43,747 nt of DNA from an uncultured Prevotellaceae bacterium (GCA_947165505.1 CAMVAT010000023.1:1-43747), one strand, 5' to 3'. Positions 1 to 9,211 are shown, numbered from the stretch's first letter. A program made the numbers and translations. The notes: generated by a model from the letters alone, not told the origin.

Positions 1-45
1 GTGCGTGTGCCGCGAGGCGTGCAGGTTCGAGTCCTGTTCTGGGCA
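1..45 (+). tRNA. tRNA-Leu, 3' fragment (window edge)
   Basis: Only the 3' part is in the window. The T stem 21-25 pairs with 33-37 around the loop TTCGAGT, followed by the 3' acceptor strand TCTGGGC (38-44) and discriminator A45. The preceding bases contain a GCC/GGC mini-hairpin that looks like the long variable arm of a class II tRNA. That arm and the GGGCA end fit a leucine tRNA, but the anticodon lies outside the window, so the identity is inferred. No CCA is encoded. Confidence 0.7.
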
Positions 46-78
46 CTCTTTTTTCTTCACTCGTTATCACAATTTGAT

Positions 79-165
79 GGAGAGGTGGCGGAATTGGTAG
101 ACGCGCTACTTTGAGGGGGTAGTGTCAATTGCGACGTGGGAGTTCGAGTCTCCTCCTCTTCACCA
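79..165 (+). tRNA. tRNA-Leu (anticodon GAG)
   Basis: A complete class II cloverleaf. Acceptor GGAGAGG (79-85) pairs with 155-161. The anticodon stem CTACT/GGTAG holds the loop TTGAGGG with anticodon GAG at 113-115. A long variable arm follows, then T stem 138-142/150-154 around TTCGAGT, and discriminator A162. An encoded CCA (163-165) follows, unlike the two tRNAs next to it. Confidence 0.95.
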
Positions 166-202
166 AATCAGACAAACACATTTTTAGTTTGTTTCTAGCG
201 AC

Positions 203-275
<73 letters not shown>

Positions 276-307
276 CATTTTTTTAGGATAAGAAAAACAT
301 TTTTTCC

Positions 308-847
308 ATGAATTTATATTTAAGATATTTTGACAGAGAGACTTTGGTTTATAGTCCCGATGAGGCCATTGAGTTTCTCGCTACCATACCAGAAATAGAA
401 CTGAACCCTAATCTTGAGGCCGACATCCGCGAGTATGCCGCAAGCGATGTGCTGTATCCGAAGAGATATAAAGTGCGTCCCCGCGTCTATTTCATCGTCA
501 TCAAGACTGAGGCCGCCACGATGTTAGACTTCAAACAGAAAAAGGCGCTCAGAAACAACGGCGGAGAGACCAAAAAAGAGGCGGCACCCGTCATCACCAA
601 ACTGAAGGCTGAGAAACCAGGGTGGTATGAGGGCGAAATAGACTTCAAGCGGGTGGTCTTCGTGCCGGCTACCGGCAAACATGAGTATCGCGACACTCAT
701 TATGTGGCTCGCTGCAAGGCTTTCTCCGGACAAGACTGCTATAACCGTATCATCGACTATCTGCAGACGAGAGTAGATAACAGAAGCCAGTTCCCCTCTG
801 CCAAAGGGAAAAATTTCAAATTCCGCTATCTCGGATTGTGGAAATAA
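308..847 (+). CDS. conserved protein of unknown function upstream of ssb
   Basis: A 179-residue soluble protein with no signal peptide or membrane segment. I do not recognise a named family. Its codon use matches its neighbours. It has a charged lysine-rich middle (about residues 75-105) between two more structured halves, and the C-terminal half is rich in aromatic and basic residues and ends in YLGLWK. It ends 27 nt before ssb, so it is probably co-transcribed with ssb and gldE. A nucleic-acid-linked role is suggested by position only. The ATG start follows an AT-rich leader. Confidence 0.8.
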   Translation: MNLYLRYFDRETLVYSPDEAIEFLATIPEIELNPNLEADIREYAASDVLYPKRYKVRPRVYFIVIKTEAATMLDFKQKKALRNNGGETKKEAAPVITKLKAEKPGWYEGEIDFKRVVFVPATGKHEYRDTHYVARCKAFSGQDCYNRIIDYLQTRVDNRSQFPSAKGKNFKFRYLGLWK

Positions 848-874
848 TCTTTTTTTTACTAAACGACGACCGCT

Positions 875-1273
875 ATGAATAAAGTAATGTTAATAGGTAA
901 TGTGGGCAAAGACCCCGATGTGAGATACTATGATGCCGACCAGGCGATGGCTATGTTCACACTGGCTACTACCGAAAGAGGATATAAACTGCAAAATGGC
1001 ACCGAGGTGCCTGACCGCACTGACTGGCACAACATCGTGCTGTTCAGAGGACTCGCCAAAGTAGCTGAGAAATATGTGCATAAAGGCGACAAACTCTATA
1101 TCGAGGGGCAAATACGCACGCGGTCTTACGATGACCAAAAGGGCATCAAACGATATATCACCGAGGTGTATGGAGAGAATATGGAACTGCTCTCGCCCAA
1201 ACCCGTGCAAACCACAAACACAGTTGCCGAACAACCTATGCCGGCGGCTGACAACGGCGACGCGCCTTTTTGA
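875..1273 (+). CDS. ssb: single-stranded DNA-binding protein
   Basis: SSB binds and protects single-stranded DNA during replication, recombination and repair, and recruits partner proteins through its acidic tail. The 132-residue protein opens with the typical MNKVMLIGNVGKDP strand of the OB fold. It keeps the family segments around residues 45-60 (TDWHNIVLF) and 70-80 (KGDKLYIEGQIRTRSY). The linker is short, and the C-terminus ends DNGDAPF, matching the acidic tip with terminal Pro-Phe that docks SSB partners. It sits 25 nt upstream of gldE, an arrangement known in Bacteroidetes. Confidence 0.96.
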   Translation: MNKVMLIGNVGKDPDVRYYDADQAMAMFTLATTERGYKLQNGTEVPDRTDWHNIVLFRGLAKVAEKYVHKGDKLYIEGQIRTRSYDDQKGIKRYITEVYGENMELLSPKPVQTTNTVAEQPMPAADNGDAPF

Positions 1274-1298
1274 CCAATATTTTTGAAAAGACGATACA

Positions 1299-2612
1299 GT
1301 GGACTTATCCGTGATTTCTGATACCCTTTCGCAGGTGCATTTCATAGCACCTACGTTGGGTGTATATATAGCAGCCATACTGGCTGCTTTTCTGCTTTTA
1401 TTGTCTGGATTCGCGTCGGGGTCGGAAATCGCTTTCTTTAATCTGTCGCCCTCCGACTTAAACGAGCTCAATCCAGAGAAGAACGAGGCCGACAGAAAAA
1501 TCCAGCTGCTTCGAGATGATAATGAACGAACATTGGCTACGATACTCATTACCAATAACTTGGTTAATGTCACCATTATCATGCTGTGCAACTATATCTT
1601 CATGCATCTCATCGATTTTGGCAATGCCAAGGTGCTCGAATTTCTGTGCATCACGGTCTTGCTGACATTCCTGCTGCTTCTCTTTGGCGAAATCATGCCC
1701 AAGGTATATGGACGGCAGTATTCATTGATGTATTGCCGGCGTGTGGCGGGCGGCATCATGATACTCAGAAAACTGTTCTGGCCCGCTGAGTGGCTCTTGC
1801 TCAGAAGCGGGGTGCTGGCAGAAAAGATGGTGCAGAGAGAAAACCATATCCTCAGTGTCGATGACCTGGAGCAGGCTCTCGAACTCACCGACAAGGAAGA
1901 GATACGCGAAGAGCAGAGCATGCTGCAAGGCATCATACGCTTCGGCGACGAGACGGCAAAAGAGGTGATGACCTCCAGACAGGATATCGTTGACCTGGAC
2001 ATCAGAAGCTCGTTCGCCGATGTGCTCCAATGTGTGGTGGAGAATAACTACAGCCGCATTCCCGTGTATCAAGACAATACCGACAATATCAGGGGCATCT
2101 TGTATATCAAAGACTTGCTGCCGCACCTCGGTAAAACGGCATTCAGATGGCAGAGCCTGATACGCCCGCCTTATTTCGTGCCCGAAACGAAAAAGATCGA
2201 CGACCTCTTGCGCGACTTCCAAGAGAATAAGGTGCATATCGCTATCGTCGTCGATGAGTTCGGTGGCACGTCCGGACTGGTCACACTTGAGGATATACTT
2301 GAGGAGATTGTCGGCGAAATCAATGATGAATACGACGAGGAGGAGAAAAGCTATACGCGGCTCAACCAAAACACATACGTTTTTGAGGGTAAGACGCTGC
2401 TGAGCGATTTTATACGTGTCCTGGGCATTGATGACGATGAGTTCGACGACGTCGAGGGTGATGCCGACACGCTGGCAGGGTTGATCCTGGAACTGAAAGG
2501 TGAGTTCCCCGCCGTTCACGAGCAACTCACCTATAAAAACTACCTTTTCGAGGTTCTTGCCATCGAGGAAAGGCGTATATCAAAAATAAAAGTGGTCATC
2601 AAGCAACCTTGA
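1299..2612 (+). CDS. gldE: GldE-like CorC/HlyC-family membrane protein
   Basis: A DUF21-CBS-CBS-CorC_HlyC protein of 437 residues. DUF21 covers roughly residues 15-190, with membrane segments near 22-40, 80-105 and 115-130. The CBS pair covers roughly 215-345 and includes VVDEFGGTSGLVTLEDILEE. The acidic C-terminal CorC domain covers 355-435. Family members are linked to metal-ion handling. In Flavobacterium the ortholog GldE, encoded next to ssb, supports gliding and type IX secretion together with the lipoprotein GldD. Here ssb adjacency is kept, but no gldD follows. The start is a GTG at 1299, 25 nt after ssb. The stop codon lies inside the terminator hairpin at 2591-2622. Confidence 0.85.
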   Translation: MDLSVISDTLSQVHFIAPTLGVYIAAILAAFLLLLSGFASGSEIAFFNLSPSDLNELNPEKNEADRKIQLLRDDNERTLATILITNNLVNVTIIMLCNYIFMHLIDFGNAKVLEFLCITVLLTFLLLLFGEIMPKVYGRQYSLMYCRRVAGGIMILRKLFWPAEWLLLRSGVLAEKMVQRENHILSVDDLEQALELTDKEEIREEQSMLQGIIRFGDETAKEVMTSRQDIVDLDIRSSFADVLQCVVENNYSRIPVYQDNTDNIRGILYIKDLLPHLGKTAFRWQSLIRPPYFVPETKKIDDLLRDFQENKVHIAIVVDEFGGTSGLVTLEDILEEIVGEINDEYDEEEKSYTRLNQNTYVFEGKTLLSDFIRVLGIDDDEFDDVEGDADTLAGLILELKGEFPAVHEQLTYKNYLFEVLAIEERRISKIKVVIKQP

Positions 2613-2622
2613 TGACCATTTA
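2591..2622. terminator. bidirectional terminator between gldE and clpC
   Basis: TGGTCATCAAG (2594-2604) pairs perfectly with CTTGATGACCA (2609-2619) around the loop CAAC. A/T pairs on both flanks extend the stem, and a T-rich run follows on the plus strand. The two genes converge here. The gldE stop TGA (2610-2612) is in the 3' arm of the stem, and the clpC stop is 4 nt past the hairpin. Confidence 0.8.
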
Positions 2623-2625
2623 TTT

Positions 2626-5151
2626 TTAATTGAATGTCAATTCTCCTTTCTCCTTGTCGAAATCCACTCGAACGGTGTCGCCCTCTTTGATCTCACCGCC
2701 AAGTATCTTTTCACACAGGCCGTCTTCAATGTAGTTCTGGATGGCGCGCTTCAGCGGACGGGCGCCAAATTGCACGTCATATCCCTTAGAGGCCACAAAC
2801 TCTTTCGCCTCGTCTGTCAGTTCTACATGATAGCCGATGTCTGCCATGCGCTTGTAAAGACCGCCCAGCTCGATGTCGATGATCTTCTTGATGGCTTCGA
2901 TGTCTAATTGGTCGAAGGTGATGATCTCGTCTAAGCGGTTCAGAAACTCCGGGGCAAACTGGCGGCTCAGGCTCTTCTGGATGATAGAGCGTGCGTGCTC
3001 CTTGTCTTTCTCGTCAAGACTCAGCCCCAAGGCGCCACCGGCGTTGAATCCCACACCACGGCCAAACTCTTTCAGCTGCCTTGTGCCGGCATTCGACGTC
3101 ATGATGATGACCGTGTTGCGGAAGTCAACCAGACGGCCGTTTCCGTCGGTCAGACGACCTTCGTCCAGCACCTGCAGCAACAGGTTGAACACATTGCCGT
3201 GCGCTTTCTCTATCTCGTCGAGCAAAACGATAGAGTAGGGGTGCCGACGCACTTTCTCCGTCAACTGACCACCCTCTTCATAGCCCACGTATCCCGGAGG
3301 GGCACCCACCAAGCGCGACACGTTGAAACTCTCCGTATATTCGCTCATGTCGATGCGGATCAGGTCGTCGGCACTGCCAAACATGTGCTCGGCCAGTTTC
3401 TTGGCCAGATAGGTCTTACCCACACCGGTGGGACCTAAGAACATGAACACGCCGATGGGGTGGTTGGGCTCCTTCAGACCCATGCGGTTGCGGCGGATGG
3501 CTTTCACCATCTTCTCTATGGCGGCATCCTGGGCTATCACCTCCTTCTTCAGCACGTCAGACATGGTGCGCAGGCGCACACTCTCCGATTCAGCCATGCG
3601 CTGCACTGGGATGCCGGTCATCATCGACACCACATCGGCCACTTGCTGCTCGGTCACAGTCTCACGGCTCTCGTTCGAACCGTTCGTCCACGCTTCGTTC
3701 ATCTGGCGGAGCTCTTCCTCTAAGTGGCTTTGCTTGTCACGGAAACTGGCGGCCAACTCAAAGTTCTGATTCTGCACGGCACTCTGCTTCTTGCGCTTCA
3801 CCTCTTCTATCTCCTGTTCCTTCTCTGCGATGGCAGGAGGTATCTGGGCATGCTGCAAGTGTACGCGGGCGCCTACCTCGTCGAGCGCGTCGATGGCTTT
3901 GTCGGGGAAGACGCGGTCTGTCACATAGCGCTCTGTCAATTTGACACAAGCCACCAGTGCCTCGTCGGTATAGTTCACATGGTGATGCTCTTCATAGCGG
4001 TCTTTGATGTTCTCTAATATCTGCATCGTCTCGGAGGCCGTGGTGGGCTCTACCAGCACTTTCTGGAAACGGCGTTCCAAGGCTCCGTCTTTTTCTATGC
4101 TGTTACGATATTCGTCGAGCGTGGTGGCGCCCACGCACTGGATGGTGCCGCGCGCCAAGGCGGGCTTCAGTATGTTGGCGGCATCCATCGAACCGGGTGT
4201 CGAACCGGCGCCTATCATAGTGTGTATCTCGTCGATGAAGACGATGGTGTCGGGGTTCTGCTCTATCTCTCTGATCAGTGCTTTGATGCGTTCCTCAAAC
4301 TGGCCTCTGTATTTCGTGCCGGCTACCACCGATGTTAAATCCAGGCTCACCACGCGCTTGTTAAACAGCACGGGCGAGGTGTGATGGTTCACGATCTGCT
4401 GGGCCAGACCCTCTACGATGGCACTCTTGCCCACGCCGGGCTCACCTATCAGGATGGGGTTGTTCTTCTTGCGGCGGCAGAGTATCTCTGTCACGCGTTG
4501 CAACTCCCTCTCGCGTCCCACTACGGGGTCTAACTTGCCTTCGGCGGCAGCTTGCGTCAAGTCGGTCGAGAAGTTGTCCAATACAGGGGTCTTGCCCTGC
4601 CCTTGGGCAGTGCGTGTCTGTGTCTTGGCACCGCTGTTGGATGAGTCGCGCCCCTCGTCGATGGGGTCGTCTTCATCTTCGTCGGGCATGCCTAAGCCAT
4701 CTCTCGGGGCGGCCTGCTCCTGCTTGATATATTTTAATGCGTCTTCGTAATACATATTGTTCTTTTCTAATAATTCCTTGGCGCCATTGTTCACTTGGTC
4801 GTGAAGAATGGCTAAGAATAAATGTTCTACCTGCACTTCGTTGGTGTGCTGAATACGGGCTTCAAGCACGGCCAGACGAAGGATATTGCTCGCTTTCTCG
4901 TTCAGCACCAGTTCGCGCATGTTCACCGGCCTGCCTATCTCATCCTCGCGAACCTTCGACTCCAACTCCGACTTCATCTGCGGAATGTCAACGTTCATCT
5001 TTTCCAGCATGCCGGCTACGATGCCGTCGCGGTCGCGCAGAATGCCCATGAGCAGGTGCTCCGGACCCACTGAGTGACTGGCCAGTCGCGTGGCTTCCTC
5101 ACGACTGAACGATAATATTTCTGATACCTTTTCTGAAAATTGTCGGGCCAT
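2626..5151 (-). CDS. clpC: ATP-dependent Clp protease ATP-binding subunit ClpC
   Basis: An 841-residue Hsp100 AAA+ unfoldase that feeds substrates to the ClpP peptidase in the cytosol. Domain order: two N-terminal Clp repeats (about 1-145), an acidic linker (about 155-175), AAA-1 with Walker A GEPGVGKS near 236-243, a middle domain with a UVR-like coiled segment near 445-485, and AAA-2 with GPTGVGKT. The short UVR-containing middle domain marks it as ClpC rather than ClpB. No clpP or mcsAB gene is near. It follows a 95-nt gap after the Nudix gene and has no obvious TAnnTTTG element of its own that I could place. Confidence 0.95.
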   Translation of the reverse strand: MARQFSEKVSEILSFSREEATRLASHSVGPEHLLMGILRDRDGIVAGMLEKMNVDIPQMKSELESKVREDEIGRPVNMRELVLNEKASNILRLAVLEARIQHTNEVQVEHLFLAILHDQVNNGAKELLEKNNMYYEDALKYIKQEQAAPRDGLGMPDEDEDDPIDEGRDSSNSGAKTQTRTAQGQGKTPVLDNFSTDLTQAAAEGKLDPVVGRERELQRVTEILCRRKKNNPILIGEPGVGKSAIVEGLAQQIVNHHTSPVLFNKRVVSLDLTSVVAGTKYRGQFEERIKALIREIEQNPDTIVFIDEIHTMIGAGSTPGSMDAANILKPALARGTIQCVGATTLDEYRNSIEKDGALERRFQKVLVEPTTASETMQILENIKDRYEEHHHVNYTDEALVACVKLTERYVTDRVFPDKAIDALDEVGARVHLQHAQIPPAIAEKEQEIEEVKRKKQSAVQNQNFELAASFRDKQSHLEEELRQMNEAWTNGSNESRETVTEQQVADVVSMMTGIPVQRMAESESVRLRTMSDVLKKEVIAQDAAIEKMVKAIRRNRMGLKEPNHPIGVFMFLGPTGVGKTYLAKKLAEHMFGSADDLIRIDMSEYTESFNVSRLVGAPPGYVGYEEGGQLTEKVRRHPYSIVLLDEIEKAHGNVFNLLLQVLDEGRLTDGNGRLVDFRNTVIIMTSNAGTRQLKEFGRGVGFNAGGALGLSLDEKDKEHARSIIQKSLSRQFAPEFLNRLDEIITFDQLDIEAIKKIIDIELGGLYKRMADIGYHVELTDEAKEFVASKGYDVQFGARPLKRAIQNYIEDGLCEKILGGEIKEGDTVRVDFDKEKGELTFN

Positions 5152-5246
5152 CTCTTTTTACCTTAACTTTCTTTTTTAGTGTGATTACCTCGTTCCTCAT
5201 CTCCTCCATGACGTGTGTTGTCCTGATTTGATGACTGATATATTTG

Positions 5247-5756
5247 TTATGCAAATAGCGTGCCAAAATATTTTCCGAACTCGCTTTCGAAGTTGGGCGT
5301 GAAAAAATCCTTGCCCGTCATCAAGCGGATCTCTTCCTGGGTGAAGAAGCGTCCGCCGTCTAATTCCTCGGTGTTGGGTGTGATGACGCCGTCATAGACC
5401 GTCTTAAACACATACACCAATTCTCTCTCCCGTTTCCCCTCAAAGACATAATGCCCCAGTGCTACAGGTTCGTAGTCTGTCATACCCAGTTCCTCAAACA
5501 CTTCGCGGCGCAGAGCCTCTTCGATGCTCTCGCCATAGTTGACATGCCCCCCGGTGGCGGTGTCCCATTTCCCGGGTTGGATGTCTTTCCATGCCGGACG
5601 TTTCTGCAAGTACAGAGCGCCTGCTGAGTTCAACACATGCAGGTGTACCACGGGGTGTAGTATCTTCGTTCCGTCGTGGGCCTGACCCCGCAAAATCTTG
5701 CCTATCACATGCCCCTCTTCATCTACGACGGGAAATAATTCATTCTGGTTGTCCAT
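5247..5756 (-). CDS. Nudix hydrolase (IPP-isomerase/YfcD-like subgroup)
   Basis: A 169-residue cytosolic Nudix hydrolase. The Nudix box runs from GGHVNYGES (about residue 69) to REVFEELG (about residue 92), and the catalytic glutamates are present. Residues 8-60 contain the VDEEGHVIG and LYLQKRPAWKDIQPGKWD patterns seen in the isopentenyl-diphosphate-isomerase-like branch, but the real substrate of such proteins is unknown. It starts 31 nt after the stop of ispE and is probably co-transcribed with it. Being next to an isoprenoid gene is suggestive but not proof of a role in that pathway. Confidence 0.9.
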   Translation of the reverse strand: MDNQNELFPVVDEEGHVIGKILRGQAHDGTKILHPVVHLHVLNSAGALYLQKRPAWKDIQPGKWDTATGGHVNYGESIEEALRREVFEELGMTDYEPVALGHYVFEGKRERELVYVFKTVYDGVITPNTEELDGGRFFTQEEIRLMTGKDFFTPNFESEFGKYFGTLFA

Positions 5757-5786
5757 ATCGTTGTTTTTAACTCCCCTTTCACTTCC

Positions 5787-6629
5787 CTATAACTTCCCTT
5801 TAAATACCTTGCACCCCTCAAAAGCATCATCCTTCATCTGTGGCTCCTCGTCGAAGATGCCGAACACCGAACTGCCGCTGCCCGACATAAGGGCAAACAC
5901 AGCCCCCAAGTCGTACAACCGCTCTTTGATGGCGGCTATTTCTGGAAATGCGGGGAATACACTGTCCTCAAAATCGTTCGTCAGCCTACCGCGCCAGGTC
6001 GTCACGGGTTGGCATACCGTGTCCACGCAGTGATGCCGGGGTTGCCGGGGCGTGATGTGCGAGTAAGCCTCACGGGTGCTTACTGCCACGGGCGGCTTCA
6101 CCAGCACGATATACTTGCCTTGCAATGCCACATCCTGCTCCATCGGTGTCAGCACCTCGCCGATGCCGGTGGCATAGGCCGCGACGGAGTCGATGAAGAA
6201 AGCGCAGTCGGCGCCTAACCTCACGGCATAGCCGCGCAGGGTGTCGGCGTCAAGTCCCATGGCAAACAGCTCGTTGATCACGTTGAGCATGGCGGCGGCA
6301 TCGCTCGATCCGCCGCCCAGTCCCGCTTGCGAGGGGATGGCTTTGTGCAGGTCGATCTCTACGTGCGGCAATGGGAAATCGGCGGCCAACAGACGATAGG
6401 CTTTCACCACCAAGTTGTCCTCGGGGTTGCCCTCCAGCTCCATCCCGCTCAGATGCAGCGTGCAGGTGCCGGCCGCTCCATCGCCTTCGCTCACCGTCAA
6501 GGTGTCGCACAAGGGTATCGGATAGAACACCGACTCTAAGAGGTGGTAGCCGTCTGCGCGGCGGCTCACAATGTTCAGACCCAGATTGATCTTCGCACAG
6601 GGATGGCATGTTTTTGTCTTCATTTTCAT
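5787..6629 (-). CDS. ispE: 4-diphosphocytidyl-2-C-methyl-D-erythritol kinase
   Basis: IspE phosphorylates CDP-methylerythritol in the MEP isoprenoid pathway. The protein (280 residues from the chosen start) begins with a CAKINLGLN strand typical of GHMP kinases. The ATP-binding motif GLGGGSSDAA is at about 103-112, and a C-terminal MSGSGSSVFG motif is present. An upstream in-frame extension to 6716 exists. I place the start at the ATG at 6629 because a TACCTTTG promoter element lies at 6652-6659, which puts the longer start upstream of transcription. A second ATG at 6623 is equally possible. It heads a short leftward unit with the Nudix gene. Confidence 0.94.
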   Translation of the reverse strand: MKMKTKTCHPCAKINLGLNIVSRRADGYHLLESVFYPIPLCDTLTVSEGDGAAGTCTLHLSGMELEGNPEDNLVVKAYRLLAADFPLPHVEIDLHKAIPSQAGLGGGSSDAAAMLNVINELFAMGLDADTLRGYAVRLGADCAFFIDSVAAYATGIGEVLTPMEQDVALQGKYIVLVKPPVAVSTREAYSHITPRQPRHHCVDTVCQPVTTWRGRLTNDFEDSVFPAFPEIAAIKERLYDLGAVFALMSGSGSSVFGIFDEEPQMKDDAFEGCKVFKGKL

Positions 6630-6651
6630 CGTAAGAATTCTTTTCAACCGA

Positions 6652-6659
6652 CAAAGGTA
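6652..6659 (-). promoter_or_regulatory. ispE promoter -7 element
   Basis: The minus strand reads TACCTTTG, matching TAnnTTTG. A TTG lies 18 nt further upstream, as a weak -33 element. The initiation site would be about 20 nt before the ispE ATG, which supports the shorter ispE start. Confidence 0.65.
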
Positions 6660-6799
6660 CAAAAAATCTGCCACTTCCAACATGCGTAACACATTTTTCC
6701 TGCAAAGAAGCCTCATTTTCTATCAACGAGTGGCATGACACCTCTTTTTAAGGGCAGAAAATATGCGGAGGTGGCGCTCAAAAAAATCATGGAAACATG

Positions 6800-6813
6800 C
6801 CGATAATTATCGG
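6800..6813. promoter_or_regulatory. 14-bp perfect palindrome at the dnaB promoter
   Basis: CCGATAATTATCGG is a perfect palindrome. It sits where the -33 element of the dnaB promoter should be, since the -7 element is at 6822-6829. A dimeric regulator could bind here, but no regulator is known to me. It is also within the ispE-dnaB divergent region. Confidence 0.4.
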
Positions 6814-6821
6814 ATAATTGT

Positions 6822-6829
6822 TATTTTTG
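6822..6829 (+). promoter_or_regulatory. dnaB promoter -7 element
   Basis: TATTTTTG fits TAnnTTTG and is followed by CACC. Transcription would begin near 6834, about 50 nt before the dnaB ATG at 6886. Confidence 0.6.
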
Positions 6830-6885
6830 CACCGTGGAATCATAAATCTACTCATTTCTTAACGTCAATTATCCCTTATCTCCTT

Positions 6886-8433
6886 ATGGCAGACAACAAT
6901 AATAATAACAACAATAACAATAACAACAACCGTCGGCGGCAAAACCAAACGCCCATAGACCATAACTTCGGACATCTGCAACCGCAGTCGCTGGAAATAG
7001 AAAAAATCGTATTGGGAGCGCTCATGATTGATAAAGATGCGTTTACCGTAGTCAGCGAAATCATCAACGCAGATACCTTTTACGAAAACCGGCACCAGAA
7101 AATCTACCAGGCCATCCAGACGCTCAACATGGAGGAGAAACCGGTGGATATCGTCACGGTCGTCGAAGAACTGAAGCGCGAGGGCACACTCGAGGAGATA
7201 GGCGGAGCGGTTTATATCGCCGAACTGACGCAGCATGTGGTGTCGTCGGCGCATATCGAACTGCACTCACGCATCCTCGCACAGAAGTTCCTCGCCCGGC
7301 AGCTCATCTCTTTCGCCAGTAAGATAGAAACACGCGCTTTCGACGAGTCGGTTGATATCGATGAATTGATGCAGCAGGCTGAAGGCATGCTCTTCGAACT
7401 GTCGCAGAAAAACATGAAGCGTGACTACACGCAGATCGACCCCGTGCTCGAAAGGGCAGTGAAAAACATTCAAAAAGCGGCATCCAACACCGGCGGTCTC
7501 ACCGGCGTGCCCAGCGGATACACCAAACTCGACGACATCACGTCGGGATGGCAACCCAGCGACCTCGTCATCATTGCCGGACGACCTGCCATGGGTAAGA
7601 CATCGTTCGCACTCTCTATCGCTAAGAATATCATTGTCGATTACGAAATACCCATCGCGTTCTTCTCGCTTGAAATGAATGATGAGCAGTTGGTCAACCG
7701 TCTCATTTCCAATACTTGCGAGATTCCCGGCAGCAAGGTGATGAACGGACAACTCAACGATGATGAGTGGCGCCGGCTCGACAAGAATATCCGGAAACTG
7801 CAAGGCAAACCTCTGTATATCGACGATACGGCTGCACTGTCTATCTTTGAACTGCGAACCAAGGCCCGCCGGCTGGTGCGTGAGAAAGGGGTGCAACTCA
7901 TCATGATCGACTATCTGCAACTGATGAATGCCAATGGCGCGCGTTTTGGCAACCGTCAGGAAGAGGTGTCCACCATCAGCCGGTCGCTGAAAGGACTGGC
8001 CAAGGAACTCAACATCCCCGTGCTGGCACTGTCGCAGTTGAATCGTACCGTGGAAAACCGCGACGGAATAGACGGCAAACGACCTCAACTGAGCGACCTG
8101 CGCGAGTCGGGAGCTATCGAGCAGGATGCCGACATGGTGCTCTTCGTGCACCGTCCTGAGTATTACCACATCTATCAGGATGAGAAGGGCAACGACCTGC
8201 GAGGCATGGCGCAAATCATTATCGCCAAGCACCGTAAAGGTGCCGTGGGTGATGTGCTGCTCAACTTCAAAGGCGAGTTCACGCGGTTCTCCAACCCCGA
8301 AGACACCTATATCTCACCCGACAGCGGTGGTGAGTTCCGTGGCTCAAAACTGAATGGTGGCGACAACTCCATGCCGCCCTTCCCCGATCAGGCCCCGCCT
8401 CTCCCCGACGCAGGCGGCCCCGCTCCGTTCTGA
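6886..8433 (+). CDS. dnaB: replicative DNA helicase
   Basis: DnaB is the hexameric helicase that unwinds DNA at the replication fork. From the ATG at 6886 the protein has 515 residues. It has an N-terminal DnaB domain (about 30-135), a linker, and a RecA-type helicase domain with Walker A GRPAMGKT at 232-239 and the segment MIDYLQLM. The C-terminus is Pro/Gly-rich and disordered. The open frame extends to 6763, but the promoter at 6822-6829 excludes that start. An unusual run of twelve asparagines occupies residues 4-15, followed by RRR. No intein is present. Confidence 0.95.
   Translation: MADNNNNNNNNNNNNRRRQNQTPIDHNFGHLQPQSLEIEKIVLGALMIDKDAFTVVSEIINADTFYENRHQKIYQAIQTLNMEEKPVDIVTVVEELKREGTLEEIGGAVYIAELTQHVVSSAHIELHSRILAQKFLARQLISFASKIETRAFDESVDIDELMQQAEGMLFELSQKNMKRDYTQIDPVLERAVKNIQKAASNTGGLTGVPSGYTKLDDITSGWQPSDLVIIAGRPAMGKTSFALSIAKNIIVDYEIPIAFFSLEMNDEQLVNRLISNTCEIPGSKVMNGQLNDDEWRRLDKNIRKLQGKPLYIDDTAALSIFELRTKARRLVREKGVQLIMIDYLQLMNANGARFGNRQEEVSTISRSLKGLAKELNIPVLALSQLNRTVENRDGIDGKRPQLSDLRESGAIEQDADMVLFVHRPEYYHIYQDEKGNDLRGMAQIIIAKHRKGAVGDVLLNFKGEFTRFSNPEDTYISPDSGGEFRGSKLNGGDNSMPPFPDQAPPLPDAGGPAPF
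6895..6930 (+). repeat. AAY trinucleotide run coding poly-Asn in DnaB
   Basis: Twelve consecutive asparagine codons, a mix of AAC and AAT, begin three codons into dnaB. The codon mixture suggests the tract is selected or old rather than a fresh slippage expansion. It adds a disordered polar N-terminal tail ahead of the conserved helicase. Confidence 0.85.
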
Positions 8434-8515
8434 TCACCGATAGCACGCATGGCAACGCTTCGCAACGTCTTGTTGTCGCGATGGTTGTTTGTCAGCTGGG
8501 GCGCTGCTACCGTAA

Positions 8516-9211
8516 TGCGCTCCTGCAAACCCATACTTTGGTCGTCAGCAAGTCAAAATGTCGGATGCCATGCGACAGCGCCTACAGCGGTCGAACTACA
8601 TCTTCTCCGGCATGAAGACGTTCCATGAGCTCAACGAGGCGTTCCCGTCTCTCATCGATGAGAACGGAAATAGAAAACCATTCGAACGGTTTTTGAACGA
8701 CGTTCAAAAGATTGACCGCACCTACAACCACAACTACCTCCGAGCGGAATACAACTTCGCTCAGACATCCGCAACGATGGCGGCCAAGTGGGAGGGCTTC
8801 ATGCACGACGGCGACCGATACAATCTGCAGTACCGCACTCTTAGGATGGGGCATAAATCCATTTTAAGGGATGAATCTAAGAAGGGTGACAAAGGAAAAA
8901 CTTTATCATGTCTCGACATAGATTTGGATGATACAATCATGGATATTGCTTCCATTACTAAGGGGGACGTATACGGTTATGCTTTGATGGGAAAAAACTC
9001 ACAATTGAGGCGCGCAAGAGAACAAAGTGGGGACATTTCTGATGCGGTTATGCTTTATTTCCATCAACCAGACATGTTCACAGAGGAGAAAATGCAGCGT
9101 GATTTACAATGGTATAAGAATCGGGTTATTGAAGTTGGGACAGCACAGCGCATTCATCATGTCTATGTCGTAATAAATGGGGCTGAGGAGATAAAGCACT
9201 ATGAGATATAA
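8516..9211 (+). pseudogene. truncated Mu-like phage minor head protein with toxin-like C-terminus
   Basis: The first ATG of the frame is at 8558, but the similarity-like reading (PYFGRQQVK) continues upstream to a stop at 8513, so the 5' end of the original gene is missing. Residues 1-94 resemble the Mu gpF-type minor head proteins of Bacteroidetes phages: FSGMKTFHELNEA, KPFERFLNDVQ, YLRAEYNF and DGDRYNLQYRT. The expected following segment with conserved His/Cys residues is absent. After about residue 95 the sequence changes to an AT-richer, different domain ending VYVVINGAEEIKHY. That end looks like the C-terminal nuclease modules sometimes joined to phage head proteins (inference). Either an internal deletion or a domain exchange would explain it. 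Confidence 0.6.
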
